Source of the DNA: Massilia sp. PAMC28688
Lineage (GTDB): Bacteria > Pseudomonadota > Gammaproteobacteria > Burkholderiales > Burkholderiaceae_D
Assembly: GCF_019443445.1 (NCBI RefSeq)
Contig: NZ_CP080378.1
Location: 3,472,001 to 3,536,000 of the forward strand
Reading direction: 5' to 3'
DNA length: 64,000 nt
How positions within the stretch are numbered: the stretch's first letter is position 1; each line of letters opens with the position of its first letter. Positions 17,387 to 25,462 of the stretch are shown here, in pieces. The notes beneath the pieces are model-generated. The model saw only the letters and a program-made list of their open reading frames with translations. It was not told the DNA's origin and ran no database searches. The translations under genes and the position numbers were made by a program.

Positions 17387-19845
17387 GCAAGAGCGAGATG
17401 GCGAAGAGCGTGGACGACTGGTTCGCTGCGCGCGGCTGGAAGGTGTTTCCGTTCCAGCGCGCGGTGTGGAAGGCGGCCGTCAAGGGCGAGTCGGGCCTGC
17501 TGCATGCTAATACCGGCGCCGGCAAGACGTATGCAGTCTGGTTCGCGGCCCTGCTGCGCGGTTCGCTTCTCAAACAGCGCAAGGCGGCAGGCTTGCGGGT
17601 ACTGTGGATCACGCCCATGCGCGCGCTGGCGGCCGACACCCAGCGCGCGCTGGAAGAGTCCAGCCGTGCGCTGGCCCCTGCGTGGACCATCGGCGCGCGC
17701 ACCGGCGACACCACCTCGGCCGAGCGGGCGCGCCAGTCCAAGCTCTTGCCCTCGGCCCTGATCACGACGCCCGAGAGCCTGTCGCTGCTGCTCAGCCATG
17801 CGGCAGCGGCCCAGCAGTTTGCCCATCTGGACATGGTCATCATCGATGAATGGCATGAACTGTTGGGCAGCAAGCGCGGCGTGCAGGTACAGCTGGCGCT
17901 GGAGCGCCTGCGCCACTGGCGCGCGGACCTGGTGGTGTGGGGCCTGTCGGCCACCATGGGCAACCTGGCCCAGGCCCAGGACGTGCTGCTGGGGGAGGGC
18001 AGAGGCGTACTGGTGGAGGGCGACACGGGCAAGCAAATCGTGGTCGACTCGCTGATCCCGCCAAACGTGTCGCGCTTTCCCTGGGGCGGCCACCTGGGCA
18101 TCGCCATGCTCGACCCGGTGATCCGCGAGATCGAGGCGTACAGCGCGACGCTGGTGTTTACCAACACGCGCTCGCAGTCCGAGCTGTGGTACCAGAACAT
18201 CCTCGACGCGCGTCCCGACTGGGCCGGCGTGATCGCCCTGCATCACGGTTCGCTCGACCGCGAGGTGCGCGAATGGGTGGAACTGGGACTGAAAAAGGGG
18301 GAGCTCAAGGCCGTCATCTGCACCGCCAGCCTGGATCTGGGCGTGGACTTCCTGCCGGTCGAGCGGGTGCTGCAGATCGGCAGCGCCAAGGGCATTGCGC
18401 GCCTGTTGCAGCGCGCCGGGCGCAGCGGGCATGCCCCGGGCCGGGTCTCGCGCGTGACCCTGGTGCCCACCCACAGCCTGGAAATCCTGGAGGCTGCCGG
18501 CGCCAAACAGGCCGTGGCCAGCCGCAACATCGAGGCGCGCCTGGTCCCCAACAAGCCGTTTGACGTGCTGGTGCAGCACCTGGTGACGGTGGCCCTGGGT
18601 GGCGGCTTCGAATCCCAGGCCTTGTTCAATGAGGTCAAGGGCGCATGGTCGTATCGCCACCTGGCGTGGGAAGAGTGGCAGTGGGCGCTCGACTTCGTGG
18701 CGCGCGGCGGCCAGAGCCTGGTCGCCTATCCCGAATACCAGCGCGTGGTGCCCGACGAAGCGGGCGTGTACCGCGTGCCCAATATCGCACTGGGGCGGCG
18801 CCATCGCATGGGCATTGGCACCATCGTCTCCGATTCGACCATGCACGTGAAGTACATGAGCGGGGGACGCATCGGCAGCGTGGAAGAGTCGTTCATCTCG
18901 CGCCTCAAGCCCGGCGACCATTTCCTGTTTGGCGGGCGTATCCTGGAATTCGTGCGGGTCAACGAGATGACCGCCTTCGTCAAGCGCGCCACCGGTGCGC
19001 GCGGGGCCGTCACGCGCTGGCAGGGCGCCAAGATGCCCATGTCGTCGGAACTGGCCCACGCCGCGCTCGAGCAGCTGCGCCTGGCCGCGGCGGGCACATT
19101 CATCGGCCCCGAAATGCAGGCCATTCAACCGCTGCTGGAGATCCAGTGCCGCTGGTCGGCCCTGCCCACCATCGACACGCTCGTGGTCGAGAGCATGAAG
19201 AGCCGCGAAGGCTACCATTTGTTCATGTATCCGTTTGCCGGGCGTTCCGTGCACATGGGGCTGGCCTCGCTGTTTGCCTACCGTATCGGGCGCACCCAGC
19301 CAATCACCTTTTCGATTGCGATCAACGACTATGGTTTCGAGCTGCTGGCAGCCGAACCGGTGGACTGGAAGCTGGTTTTTCGGGGCAAGAGCGGGGCCGA
19401 TGTGGACTTGTTCTCCACCGCCCGCCTGCTCGAAGACGTGCTCGAGAGCCTGAACGCCACCCAGCTGTCGCAGCAGCGCTTTCGCGAAGTGGCGCGCATT
19501 GCCGGCCTGGTGTTCCAGGGCTATCCCGGCCAGCCCAAGAGCGCGCGCCAGATCCAGGCGTCATCCTCCCTGTTTTTCGAAGTCTTCCGCAAGCACGACG
19601 CGGGCAACCTGCTGCTGACCCAGGCCCAGCGCGAAGTCATGGAGCAGGAGCTGGAACTGACGCGCCTGCGCGATACGCTCACCGAGCTGCATCAGCGGCG
19701 CGTGACTCACTGCGAGGTGGCGCGGGCCACGCCGTTCGGCTTTGCGCTCATGGTCGAGCGCTTCCGCGAAAAGCTGACCACCGAAAAACTGTCGGACCGC
19801 GTCAGCCGCATGCTGCGCGAACTGGAAAAGGCGGCCACGCCTTGA
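17383..19845 (+). CDS. ligase-associated DEXH helicase (Lhr-Core)
   Basis: An 820-aa superfamily-2 helicase. Motif I is NTGAGKT (43-49), motif II DEWH near 155 within [14 protein letters not shown], and motif [14 protein letters not shown] winged-helix and the Lhr-specific C-terminal module follow, matching the Lhr-Core length (about 820-860) rather than full Lhr (about 1500). The start ATG overlaps the ligase stop by four bases. Known members unwind 3'-tailed DNA:RNA and DNA duplexes. It forms a set with exonuclease, ligase and PdeM. Confidence 0.92.
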   Translation: MSKSEMAKSVDDWFAARGWKVFPFQRAVWKAAVKGESGLLHANTGAGKTYAVWFAALLRGSLLKQRKAAGLRVLWITPMRALAADTQRALEESSRALAPAWTIGARTGDTTSAERARQSKLLPSALITTPESLSLLLSHAAAAQQFAHLDMVIIDEWHELLGSKRGVQVQLALERLRHWRADLVVWGLSATMGNLAQAQDVLLGEGRGVLVEGDTGKQIVVDSLIPPNVSRFPWGGHLGIAMLDPVIREIEAYSATLVFTNTRSQSELWYQNILDARPDWAGVIALHHGSLDREVREWVELGLKKGELKAVICTASLDLGVDFLPVERVLQIGSAKGIARLLQRAGRSGHAPGRVSRVTLVPTHSLEILEAAGAKQAVASRNIEARLVPNKPFDVLVQHLVTVALGGGFESQALFNEVKGAWSYRHLAWEEWQWALDFVARGGQSLVAYPEYQRVVPDEAGVYRVPNIALGRRHRMGIGTIVSDSTMHVKYMSGGRIGSVEESFISRLKPGDHFLFGGRILEFVRVNEMTAFVKRATGARGAVTRWQGAKMPMSSELAHAALEQLRLAAAGTFIGPEMQAIQPLLEIQCRWSALPTIDTLVVESMKSREGYHLFMYPFAGRSVHMGLASLFAYRIGRTQPITFSIAINDYGFELLAAEPVDWKLVFRGKSGADVDLFSTARLLEDVLESLNATQLSQQRFREVARIAGLVFQGYPGQPKSARQIQASSSLFFEVFRKHDAGNLLLTQAQREVMEQELELTRLRDTLTELHQRRVTHCEVARATPFGFALMVERFREKLTTEKLSDRVSRMLRELEKAATP

Positions 19846-20492
19846 GCGCGCGCGAGATCGACCTGGCCGGCGAGCGGGTGCTGCTGCTGGCGCAAAAGGC
19901 GCTGTACTGGCCCCATGCCAGCATGCTGGTCATTGCCGACATCCACTTCGGCAAGGCCGCCTCGTTCCGCGCCCAGGGCGTGCCGGTGCCGCGCGGGACC
20001 ACCACCCAGAACCTGGAGGGGCTCGATGCCCTGATGGCGATCTATCCGACCAGGGAAATCGTTTTTTTGGGGGACTTTCTGCATGCCCGCGCCGCCCATG
20101 CCTCCGCGACCGTGGCGGCCATGCTGGCCTGGCGCCGGCGCCATCCGGCACTGCGCCTGACCCTGGTTCGCGGCAATCACGACATGCGCGCAGGCGACCC
20201 GTCGGCAGCGCTCGGCATTACCATGGTGGACGAACCGCACACGGTCGGCCCCTTCAGCTTTTGCCACCATCCCGATGTCGCCGCTGCCGGCTACGTGCTG
20301 GCCGGCCATGTCCACCCCGTCTATCTCCTGGCCAGCCGCCTCGATTCGCTGCGCCTGCCATGCTTCCTGGTCGGGCCCACCCGCATGATTTTGCCATCCT
20401 TCGGCGCCTTTACCGGCGGTTACGTGATTTCCCCCGACGTCCATGAGCGCGTGTACGTTACCTCAGGGGAAGCCATGCACTGCGTACGGTAA
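19842..20492 (+). CDS. pdeM: ligase-associated metallophosphoesterase PdeM
   Basis: A 216-aa calcineurin-type phosphoesterase. Metal motifs are [21 protein letters not shown] and AGHVHP in the usual order. The TTG at 19842 overlaps the helicase stop (TTGA) and gives the natural N-terminus; no nearer ATG fits. Members hydrolyse phosphodiesters and act as endonuclease or end-cleaning enzymes. It closes the four-gene ligase cassette. Confidence 0.88.
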   Translation: MSAREIDLAGERVLLLAQKALYWPHASMLVIADIHFGKAASFRAQGVPVPRGTTTQNLEGLDALMAIYPTREIVFLGDFLHARAAHASATVAAMLAWRRRHPALRLTLVRGNHDMRAGDPSAALGITMVDEPHTVGPFSFCHHPDVAAAGYVLAGHVHPVYLLASRLDSLRLPCFLVGPTRMILPSFGAFTGGYVISPDVHERVYVTSGEAMHCVR

Positions 20493-20597
20493 CGCACGGT
20501 GCAGCCTGGCCGTCAGCCGTACCTTGCTGTTTAGAGCTGGCAATGAGTGTTGGACAGTCCCGTGGCCGGCGTTGAACCAACCCTTGAGGAGAACATC

Positions 20598-21677
20598 ATC
20601 AAAACCGCTCATACCCTCTTCGCCGCTGTGATGGCCGTCACCCCCTTCCTGTCCCTCTCGCTCGTGACGGCGCCAGCACAGGCGCAGCAATACCAGACAA
20701 GTGCGACAGCGGTAACGCCGCGCATCCGTGGCTTCGAGGTCGACGAGGTGCGGCGCCTGCGGCCGGGCACGGAACTGACCTTCAAGCTGTACGGCACCCC
20801 GGGCGGGCGCGCCAACCTGAATATCAAGGGCGCGCGGCGCAACCTGGCCATGGCCGAGATCGAGCCGGGCGAATACGAGGGCACCTACACCATCGGGACC
20901 CGCGACCGCATCACGCCCACCAGTTCGGTGACGGCCAATCTGCGGGTGGGAAACCTGGTCACCAGCGGCGTGCTGGCCGAGTCGCTGGTGCGGGGCAATA
21001 CGGTGGCCAGCAATGGCAATCCCCGCATCGAGCGCTTTGATGTGCGGGGTGACAATGACTTAAGCCCTGGCAGCGAGTTGAACTTCACCGTGTACGGCAC
21101 CCCGGGTGCCAAGGTCGACATGGCGATCCAGGGCGCACGCGGCATCTTCTTTTTGCCCGAGATAAAGCCGGGCGAATATGCGGGCGAATACACGATCCGC
21201 CGCGCCGACCGCATTGTTCCCAACAGCGCCGTGACGGCCAATATGCGGATCGGCAACCGCGTCGCCACCACCAAGCTCAACAAGCCTTTGATGGTGGCGT
21301 CGGCGCCTCCCGTGCGGGCGGCCAGCACCACCCGTTATTGCCCTGACTGCGCCGTCGTGGAAGCGATCAATGTGGTGCAGGTCGATGGCGAAGGCCACTA
21401 CCTGGGCACCATCGGTGGCGGCCTGATCGGGGCGGCACTGGGCAGCCAGGTCGGCGATGGCAGCGGCAAGACGGCTGCCCAGATTGCCGGCGCGCTGGGC
21501 GGGGCTTACATCGGCCGCAATATCGAGCGCAATTCCAAGCGTACCCAGGTCTATGAAGTGGTGGTGCGCTTTCCTAACGGTGGCACCCAGACCGTGACAT
21601 ACGAAAACGAACCGGCCTTGCGTGTGGGCGAAAAAGTGCGCATCAATAATGGCGTGCTGGAACGGCAAGCCCAGTAG
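20598..21677 (+). CDS. exported glycine-zipper protein with duplicated domain
   Basis: An exported protein of about 360 aa. A signal peptide (KTAHTLFAAVMAV... ending PAQAQ) is followed by two tandem copies of an approximately 80-residue domain: one starts PRIRGFEV and the other PRIERFDV, both with ELxF.xYGTPG, EIxPGEYxGxYTI and SxVTANxRxGN. The C-terminus holds a glycine-zipper 2TM motif (GTIGGGLIGAALGSQVG). The most natural start is ATC 20598, seven bases after GAGGAG; the nearest standard start is an in-frame GTG at 20547 that would add 17 unlikely residues. It is probably a periplasmic or outer-membrane protein of unknown role. Confidence 0.75.
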   Translation: MKTAHTLFAAVMAVTPFLSLSLVTAPAQAQQYQTSATAVTPRIRGFEVDEVRRLRPGTELTFKLYGTPGGRANLNIKGARRNLAMAEIEPGEYEGTYTIGTRDRITPTSSVTANLRVGNLVTSGVLAESLVRGNTVASNGNPRIERFDVRGDNDLSPGSELNFTVYGTPGAKVDMAIQGARGIFFLPEIKPGEYAGEYTIRRADRIVPNSAVTANMRIGNRVATTKLNKPLMVASAPPVRAASTTRYCPDCAVVEAINVVQVDGEGHYLGTIGGGLIGAALGSQVGDGSGKTAAQIAGALGGAYIGRNIERNSKRTQVYEVVVRFPNGGTQTVTYENEPALRVGEKVRINNGVLERQAQ

Positions 21678-21690
21678 CGCGGCAAGAAAA

Positions 21691-21722
21691 AACGGCGCCG
21701 GATGGGCATCCGGCGCCGTTTC
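21691..21722. terminator. bidirectional terminator between glycine-zipper gene and crp/fnr gene
   Basis: AACGGCGCCGGAT and ATCCGGCGCCGTT form a 12-13 pair stem round GGGC. The A-run before it gives a T-run on the minus strand, so it serves the crp/fnr-type gene best and the plus-strand gene as well. Confidence 0.85.
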
Positions 21723-21743
21723 TGTGGAGAGTGCCGTACGGCG

Positions 21744-22607
21744 TCAGGCCGTGGTGGTGCCGGCCAGTGCCGCGGTGGCGGCTTGTTCTGCAGCATCGGC
21801 CTTGGCCTTGTTTTGCTTGGCGCGCGAGCGTGATGGCGGCAGGCGGCGCAGTGTCTTGAGCGCTTCGGCATCCTTGATGCCGATGGTGCGCTGGTCAACG
21901 GTGATGAGGCCGATTTCGTTGAATGCCGACAGCGTGCGGCTGACCGTTTCCAGCGTGAGGCCAAGGTAGCTGCCGATCTCGTGGCGCGTCATGCGCAGGT
22001 TGAACAGCTTGCTTGAATAGCCCATGGCGGCGAAGCGCTCGGCCAGGGTGACGAGGAAGCGGGCCACCCGGGCTTCGGCCGAGAGGGCACCCAGCATGCC
22101 GATCATGGCTTGCTCGCGCACCAGCTCGCGGCTCATGACGCCGTACATGACGTTTTCCAGTTCCAGGTGAACACGCCCGAGCGCGGTCAGCTTTTTAAAT
22201 GGCAGCAAGATCAGGTCGCAGTCCGACAGCGCCACCGCTTCCGATGCGTAGTGGCGGGTGTGGATGCCGTCCACCCCGAGCATGTCGCCCTTCATGGGGA
22301 AAGACAGCACTTGCTCGTTGCCGAATTCGTCGATCAGCACGGTCTTGAGGAAGCCCGAGTTGACGATGTACAGGGTATCGAATGCCTGGCCGATGGTGTG
22401 CACCCGCTGGCCGGTCTTGAACTGTACGTGCTGGAACAGCAGTTCTTCGGAATTGACCGAGACCGCTGCGGTAATGTGCAGCAAGTCGCACACTTCCTTG
22501 AGATTGGACCAGAGACGGCCCTGGCGCTGGCGGCCTGCTTCCATGGTGGAGGAATGCAAGGTCGACGAAGGGGTGTTGCGGTTGTCAAGCGTTGGCGTGG
22601 ACAGCAT
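21744..22607 (-). CDS. Crp/Fnr-family regulator without Fe-S cysteines
   Basis: A 287-aa regulator with a cyclic-nucleotide-binding-type beta roll (about 50-160), a long dimer helix and a C-terminal winged helix. The recognition helix reads TRHEIGSYLGLTLETVSRTL; the E--SR triad is the FNR type that reads TTGAT half-sites, not the CRP type. Only two cysteines occur and the FNR N-terminal cluster is missing, so it probably does not sense oxygen through a 4Fe-4S cluster. A basic/Ala-rich tail of 40 residues is unusual. A matching site lies before the nearby usp gene. Confidence 0.88.
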   Translation of the reverse strand: MLSTPTLDNRNTPSSTLHSSTMEAGRQRQGRLWSNLKEVCDLLHITAAVSVNSEELLFQHVQFKTGQRVHTIGQAFDTLYIVNSGFLKTVLIDEFGNEQVLSFPMKGDMLGVDGIHTRHYASEAVALSDCDLILLPFKKLTALGRVHLELENVMYGVMSRELVREQAMIGMLGALSAEARVARFLVTLAERFAAMGYSSKLFNLRMTRHEIGSYLGLTLETVSRTLSAFNEIGLITVDQRTIGIKDAEALKTLRRLPPSRSRAKQNKAKADAAEQAATAALAGTTTA

Positions 22608-23009
22608 GCTTATCTCCAGGTGAAAAATCTCGTGGGTTCAGGCTGCGGCAAACACGTTGTGGCGGCGGTAAATGGAGGCAACACGCCAGGGCCAACATGA
22701 TGGGACAGCACGGCTGGGATTAGCTTGCGTCTTCTAGAGTGAACCGCAGGAAAGCCCGAATCGTTGGATTGAGTATGCCAACACGAGTCCGGCATTGATA
22801 TCAGCGATGGCTGAATCTACCGGTAGGATAGGGCGCGCCACCGTAGGAGTAATCCTAGAAATGCAGCGTGCGCTCATAGGGGAAATGGCGGAAAGGACGA
22901 TGCCGGAAGGCTGCCTGCAATCGTCGCAGGAATGGCGCTGATTGACGCTTGTCCGCACGAATTTGCTGCAGCGTTGTCTAAAACTATTGGCCTCTTGAAC
23001 GGGAAGGCT
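22608..23009. other. 402-base intergenic region upstream of the crp/fnr gene
   Basis: No gene is supported here; a 74-codon frame on the minus strand has only a GTG start and no family look. The region holds the palindrome TAGGA-GTAA-TCCTA (22844-22857) and a further TAGGA half-site at 22824. It probably contains the promoter of the crp/fnr-type gene. Confidence 0.5.
22844..22857. promoter_or_regulatory. TAGGA-N4-TCCTA palindrome
   Basis: A perfect 5-4-5 inverted repeat (TAGGAGTAATCCTA), 237 bases before the crp/fnr ATG. It shares its core with the inverted repeat before recQ. It may be an operator for a NarL/FixJ-type response regulator; the neighbour at 23010-23654 is a candidate. Confidence 0.4.
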
Positions 23010-23654
23010 TCAAGAACGAAATGGCGACAGCAGGCGATGCGCCACCGCGTACTGCACCATTTCCGACAGCGAGGTCATGCCCATCTTTTGCATGATGCGG
23101 GTCTTGTGCGTGCTCACCGTTTTCACGGACAGGTGCAGGCTGTTGGCAATTTCGGTAATCGACTTGCCGCCCACCAGCAGGGAAAACACTTCAAACTCGC
23201 GATCAGACAATTGCTTGTGCAACAGTTGCTCGTTGGGCGTCATGATGTTCAGGGCCAGCTGTTCGGCCACTTCGGTACTGATGTAGGGCCGGCCGGAGGC
23301 CACCTTGCGGATTGCCCCCACCAGCTGGGTGCCCGCGCTTTCCTTGGTGAGGTAGCCCTGGGCCCCGGCCCGGATGGCGCGCACGGCGTATTGCTCTTCT
23401 TCGTGCATGGTGAGAATAAGGATGGCCAGCTTGGGCGACTCGCTGCGGATCTGGCGGATCAGGTCCACCCCGCTGCGCCCGGGCATCGACAAGTCCAGCA
23501 AGAGCAGGTCGAAGCCGCCCTGGCGCACGTGGCTGAGCACTTCAAAGCCATTGATGGCCTCGCCGACGATATCGATGTCAAGCGCGCCGTCGAGGATGCG
23601 CTTCAAGCCTTCGCGCATGATCGTGTGGTCGTCGGCAATGACTATTCGTATCAT
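23010..23654 (-). CDS. orphan NarL/FixJ-family response regulator
   Basis: A 214-aa two-domain regulator. The receiver domain (1-120) has acidic residues at DD (8-9), the phosphorylation Asp54 in LLLDLSMPG, Thr in LILTMHE and Lys in YLTKES. The C-terminal LuxR-type helix-turn-helix reads LSDREFEVFSLLVGGKSITEIANSLHLSVKTVSTHKTRI. No sensor kinase gene lies beside it, so its partner must be elsewhere. Between the crp/fnr and usp genes, it probably belongs to a stress or redox control group. Confidence 0.93.
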   Translation of the reverse strand: MIRIVIADDHTIMREGLKRILDGALDIDIVGEAINGFEVLSHVRQGGFDLLLLDLSMPGRSGVDLIRQIRSESPKLAILILTMHEEEQYAVRAIRAGAQGYLTKESAGTQLVGAIRKVASGRPYISTEVAEQLALNIMTPNEQLLHKQLSDREFEVFSLLVGGKSITEIANSLHLSVKTVSTHKTRIMQKMGMTSLSEMVQYAVAHRLLSPFRS

Positions 23655-23756
23655 AGGGCAGCAATCAGTGAAAACAGGTTAATGGAGCGAAGCAACAGCG
23701 CGCAGGCGCAGCCATAGCCTACTGAACAGCCACCGGTTGCACTACTAGCAGAAATG

Positions 23757-24221
23757 CTAGCTTGACGGCGCCGCGACCAGGCGGTGGACCAGCACAGGCC
23801 TGCTGGTGTGCGACAGCACCTTGTTGGTCACACTGCCGAGCAGCAGCTGGCCCCAGCCGCTGCGCCCGTGTGATCCGATGAAGATGAGGTCGCAATTTTG
23901 CTCCTCAGCCACCTCCACGATCTTGAGCGCGGCGCCATCGGCAAAGGCGGTGATGCCCGCGCTTTCCAGGCCCGCATCCCGCGCGGCCTGCACAATGGGC
24001 GCCGTGTGCTGATCGCCGGCCTGTTGCATGTGCGCGAAATATTCCTCTTCGCTGGGATAAGCGGGCGGGACAATTTCAACATAGACAGGGTACTGGTAGG
24101 CCGGTGCCACATACAGCACCAGCACGCGCGCCTGCAGCTGGCGCGCCAGTTCCACGCCCGCCGTAGCGGTATGCCTGGAGACGGCCGAGCCGTCCGTCGT
24201 AATGAGTATTTTCTGGTACAT
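23757..24221 (-). CDS. universal stress protein (UspA family)
   Basis: A 154-aa cytoplasmic stress protein. The nucleotide-binding loop GSHGRSGWGQLLLGSVTNKV matches the ATP-binding G-2x-G-9x-G(S/T) pattern, so it is probably the ATP-binding kind. The N-terminal ILITTDGS strand is also typical. A GGGAGC Shine-Dalgarno precedes the ATG. An FNR-type site 75 bases upstream suggests control by low oxygen or by the nearby FNR-like protein. Confidence 0.92.
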   Translation of the reverse strand: MYQKILITTDGSAVSRHTATAGVELARQLQARVLVLYVAPAYQYPVYVEIVPPAYPSEEEYFAHMQQAGDQHTAPIVQAARDAGLESAGITAFADGAALKIVEVAEEQNCDLIFIGSHGRSGWGQLLLGSVTNKVLSHTSRPVLVHRLVAAPSS

Positions 24222-24640
24222 GGCTTGCTCCCGGGCAGACTGCCGACGTATTTTCTGTCAGTGCTGCTTTTTTGCCTATTGATAGAACGCAAACGTTTGA
24301 TCTGCCTCAAACTTCGTGACAGTTACAAGGTGTTGTTTTGCGCGAATAAAAATTGCCTCAAAGGACTAAAACGCTTGATCTGGCGTTGATTAGATAACAA
24401 AATACAACACTCGAACCGTGGAATGCGCCTAGTTGATTGTCGGCCTCGCAAGTTTCGCACACCAATGCAGCGGTCGCCGCGCGCAATGATTTACCTGCGT
24501 ACGATTGCACTGCTACACTCGCGTAAACGCGGCCTCATTGCCCCGGTTCATGCTCTGCCAAAAACTCGCACGGCACACATTTAGTCAGATCGTAAGATCG
24601 TAAAGATTGCGAAATTTTAAATTTATGGAGAAGCAGGTAT
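24222..24640. other. 419-base AT-rich divergent region between usp and cheZ
   Basis: No gene is supported here. It contains the FNR-type box before usp, two further TTGAT half-sites (about 24375 and 24387) that do not form a palindrome, and an 8-bp direct repeat (AGATCGTA twice, about 24588) before cheZ. It must carry promoters for both directions. Confidence 0.55.
24297..24310. promoter_or_regulatory. FNR/Anr-type box upstream of usp
   Basis: TTGATCTGCCTCAA matches the FNR consensus TTGAT-N4-ATCAA at nine of ten defined positions. It lies 75 bases before the usp ATG, a distance that allows class II or class I activation. Confidence 0.6.
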
Positions 24641-25462
24641 ATGACGGACGCCGCTGATGATTTCGACGCACTATTTGAGGAAGTGTCTGCGCAGCGCACC
24701 GCCGGTGCTGCCGCCGCCCCCGCCCCGGCTGCCGCGGAAGATGACATGGAAGCCCTGTTTGACCAGGTCGCTTCCACCCGGCCCCAGCTGGTAGCGGCGC
24801 CCGCGCCTGCTGCTGCACCAGAGCCGCCCGCGGCCGGTGGCGATGGCAGCGCCGGCGAAGCCGAGCGCTCGGACAATCCCATGTTTGAACGCCTGGGCGG
24901 CATCGTGCGCCTGCTGCACGACTCTCTGCGCGAACTTGGCTACGACAAGGCCCTGACCGAAGCGTCGAGCCAGATCAATGATGCCCAGGACCGTCTCGAA
25001 TACGTGGCCAGCCTGACCGAACAGGCGGCCAACAAGGTGCTCAATACCCTCGACGAGGGCATGCCGGCGCAGGACGTCTTGTCCAAGCAGGCGCGGGAAA
25101 TGGAGCAGCGCTGGGATGCCCTGTTTTCAGGCAAGCTCAGCATTGACGAATTCAAGGCCCTGGCCGGCGACGCACGCAGCTTTGCCAAGGCCGTCAATGA
25201 CGCCACCGAAGCGGAAAAAGCGCGCCTGCTCGACATCATGATGGCGCAGGACTTCCAGGACATTACCGGTCAGCTGATCAAGAAAGTGGTGACCATCACC
25301 AAGACCGTGGAGCATGAGCTGGCCGAACTGTTGCGCGACAACGCTCCGCCATCGGTGCGCGAAAAGCTGTCCAAGCCGGCGCTCATGTCCGGCCCCGCGC
25401 TGCCGTCGGTGGCCCTGGACCAGGACAATGTGGACGACCTCTTAGCCGATCTGGGATTCTAA
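24641..25462 (+). CDS. cheZ: chemotaxis phosphatase CheZ
   Basis: A 273-aa CheY-P phosphatase. The catalytic segment QDFQDITGQ (about 203-211) carries the acidic and Gln residues of the family, inside a long helical hairpin. The C-terminal tail QDNVDDLLADLGF is the CheY-binding peptide. The N-terminus has two similar segments, DDFDALFEEV (6-15) and EDDMEALFDQV (33-43), separated by Ala/Pro linker. GGAG precedes the ATG. The stop overlaps the next start (TAATG), so cheZ and cheA are translationally coupled. No cheY, cheW or receptor gene lies near. Confidence 0.9.
   Translation: MTDAADDFDALFEEVSAQRTAGAAAAPAPAAAEDDMEALFDQVASTRPQLVAAPAPAAAPEPPAAGGDGSAGEAERSDNPMFERLGGIVRLLHDSLRELGYDKALTEASSQINDAQDRLEYVASLTEQAANKVLNTLDEGMPAQDVLSKQAREMEQRWDALFSGKLSIDEFKALAGDARSFAKAVNDATEAEKARLLDIMMAQDFQDITGQLIKKVVTITKTVEHELAELLRDNAPPSVREKLSKPALMSGPALPSVALDQDNVDDLLADLGF

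Noticed and set aside
22734..22958. A 74-codon minus-strand frame in the gap before the crp/fnr gene
   Set aside because: GTG start, no Shine-Dalgarno and no recognisable sequence; left as noncoding.
24375..24391. Second FNR box in the usp-cheZ gap
   Set aside because: The two TTGAT half-sites are direct, not inverted, so they do not form an FNR palindrome.
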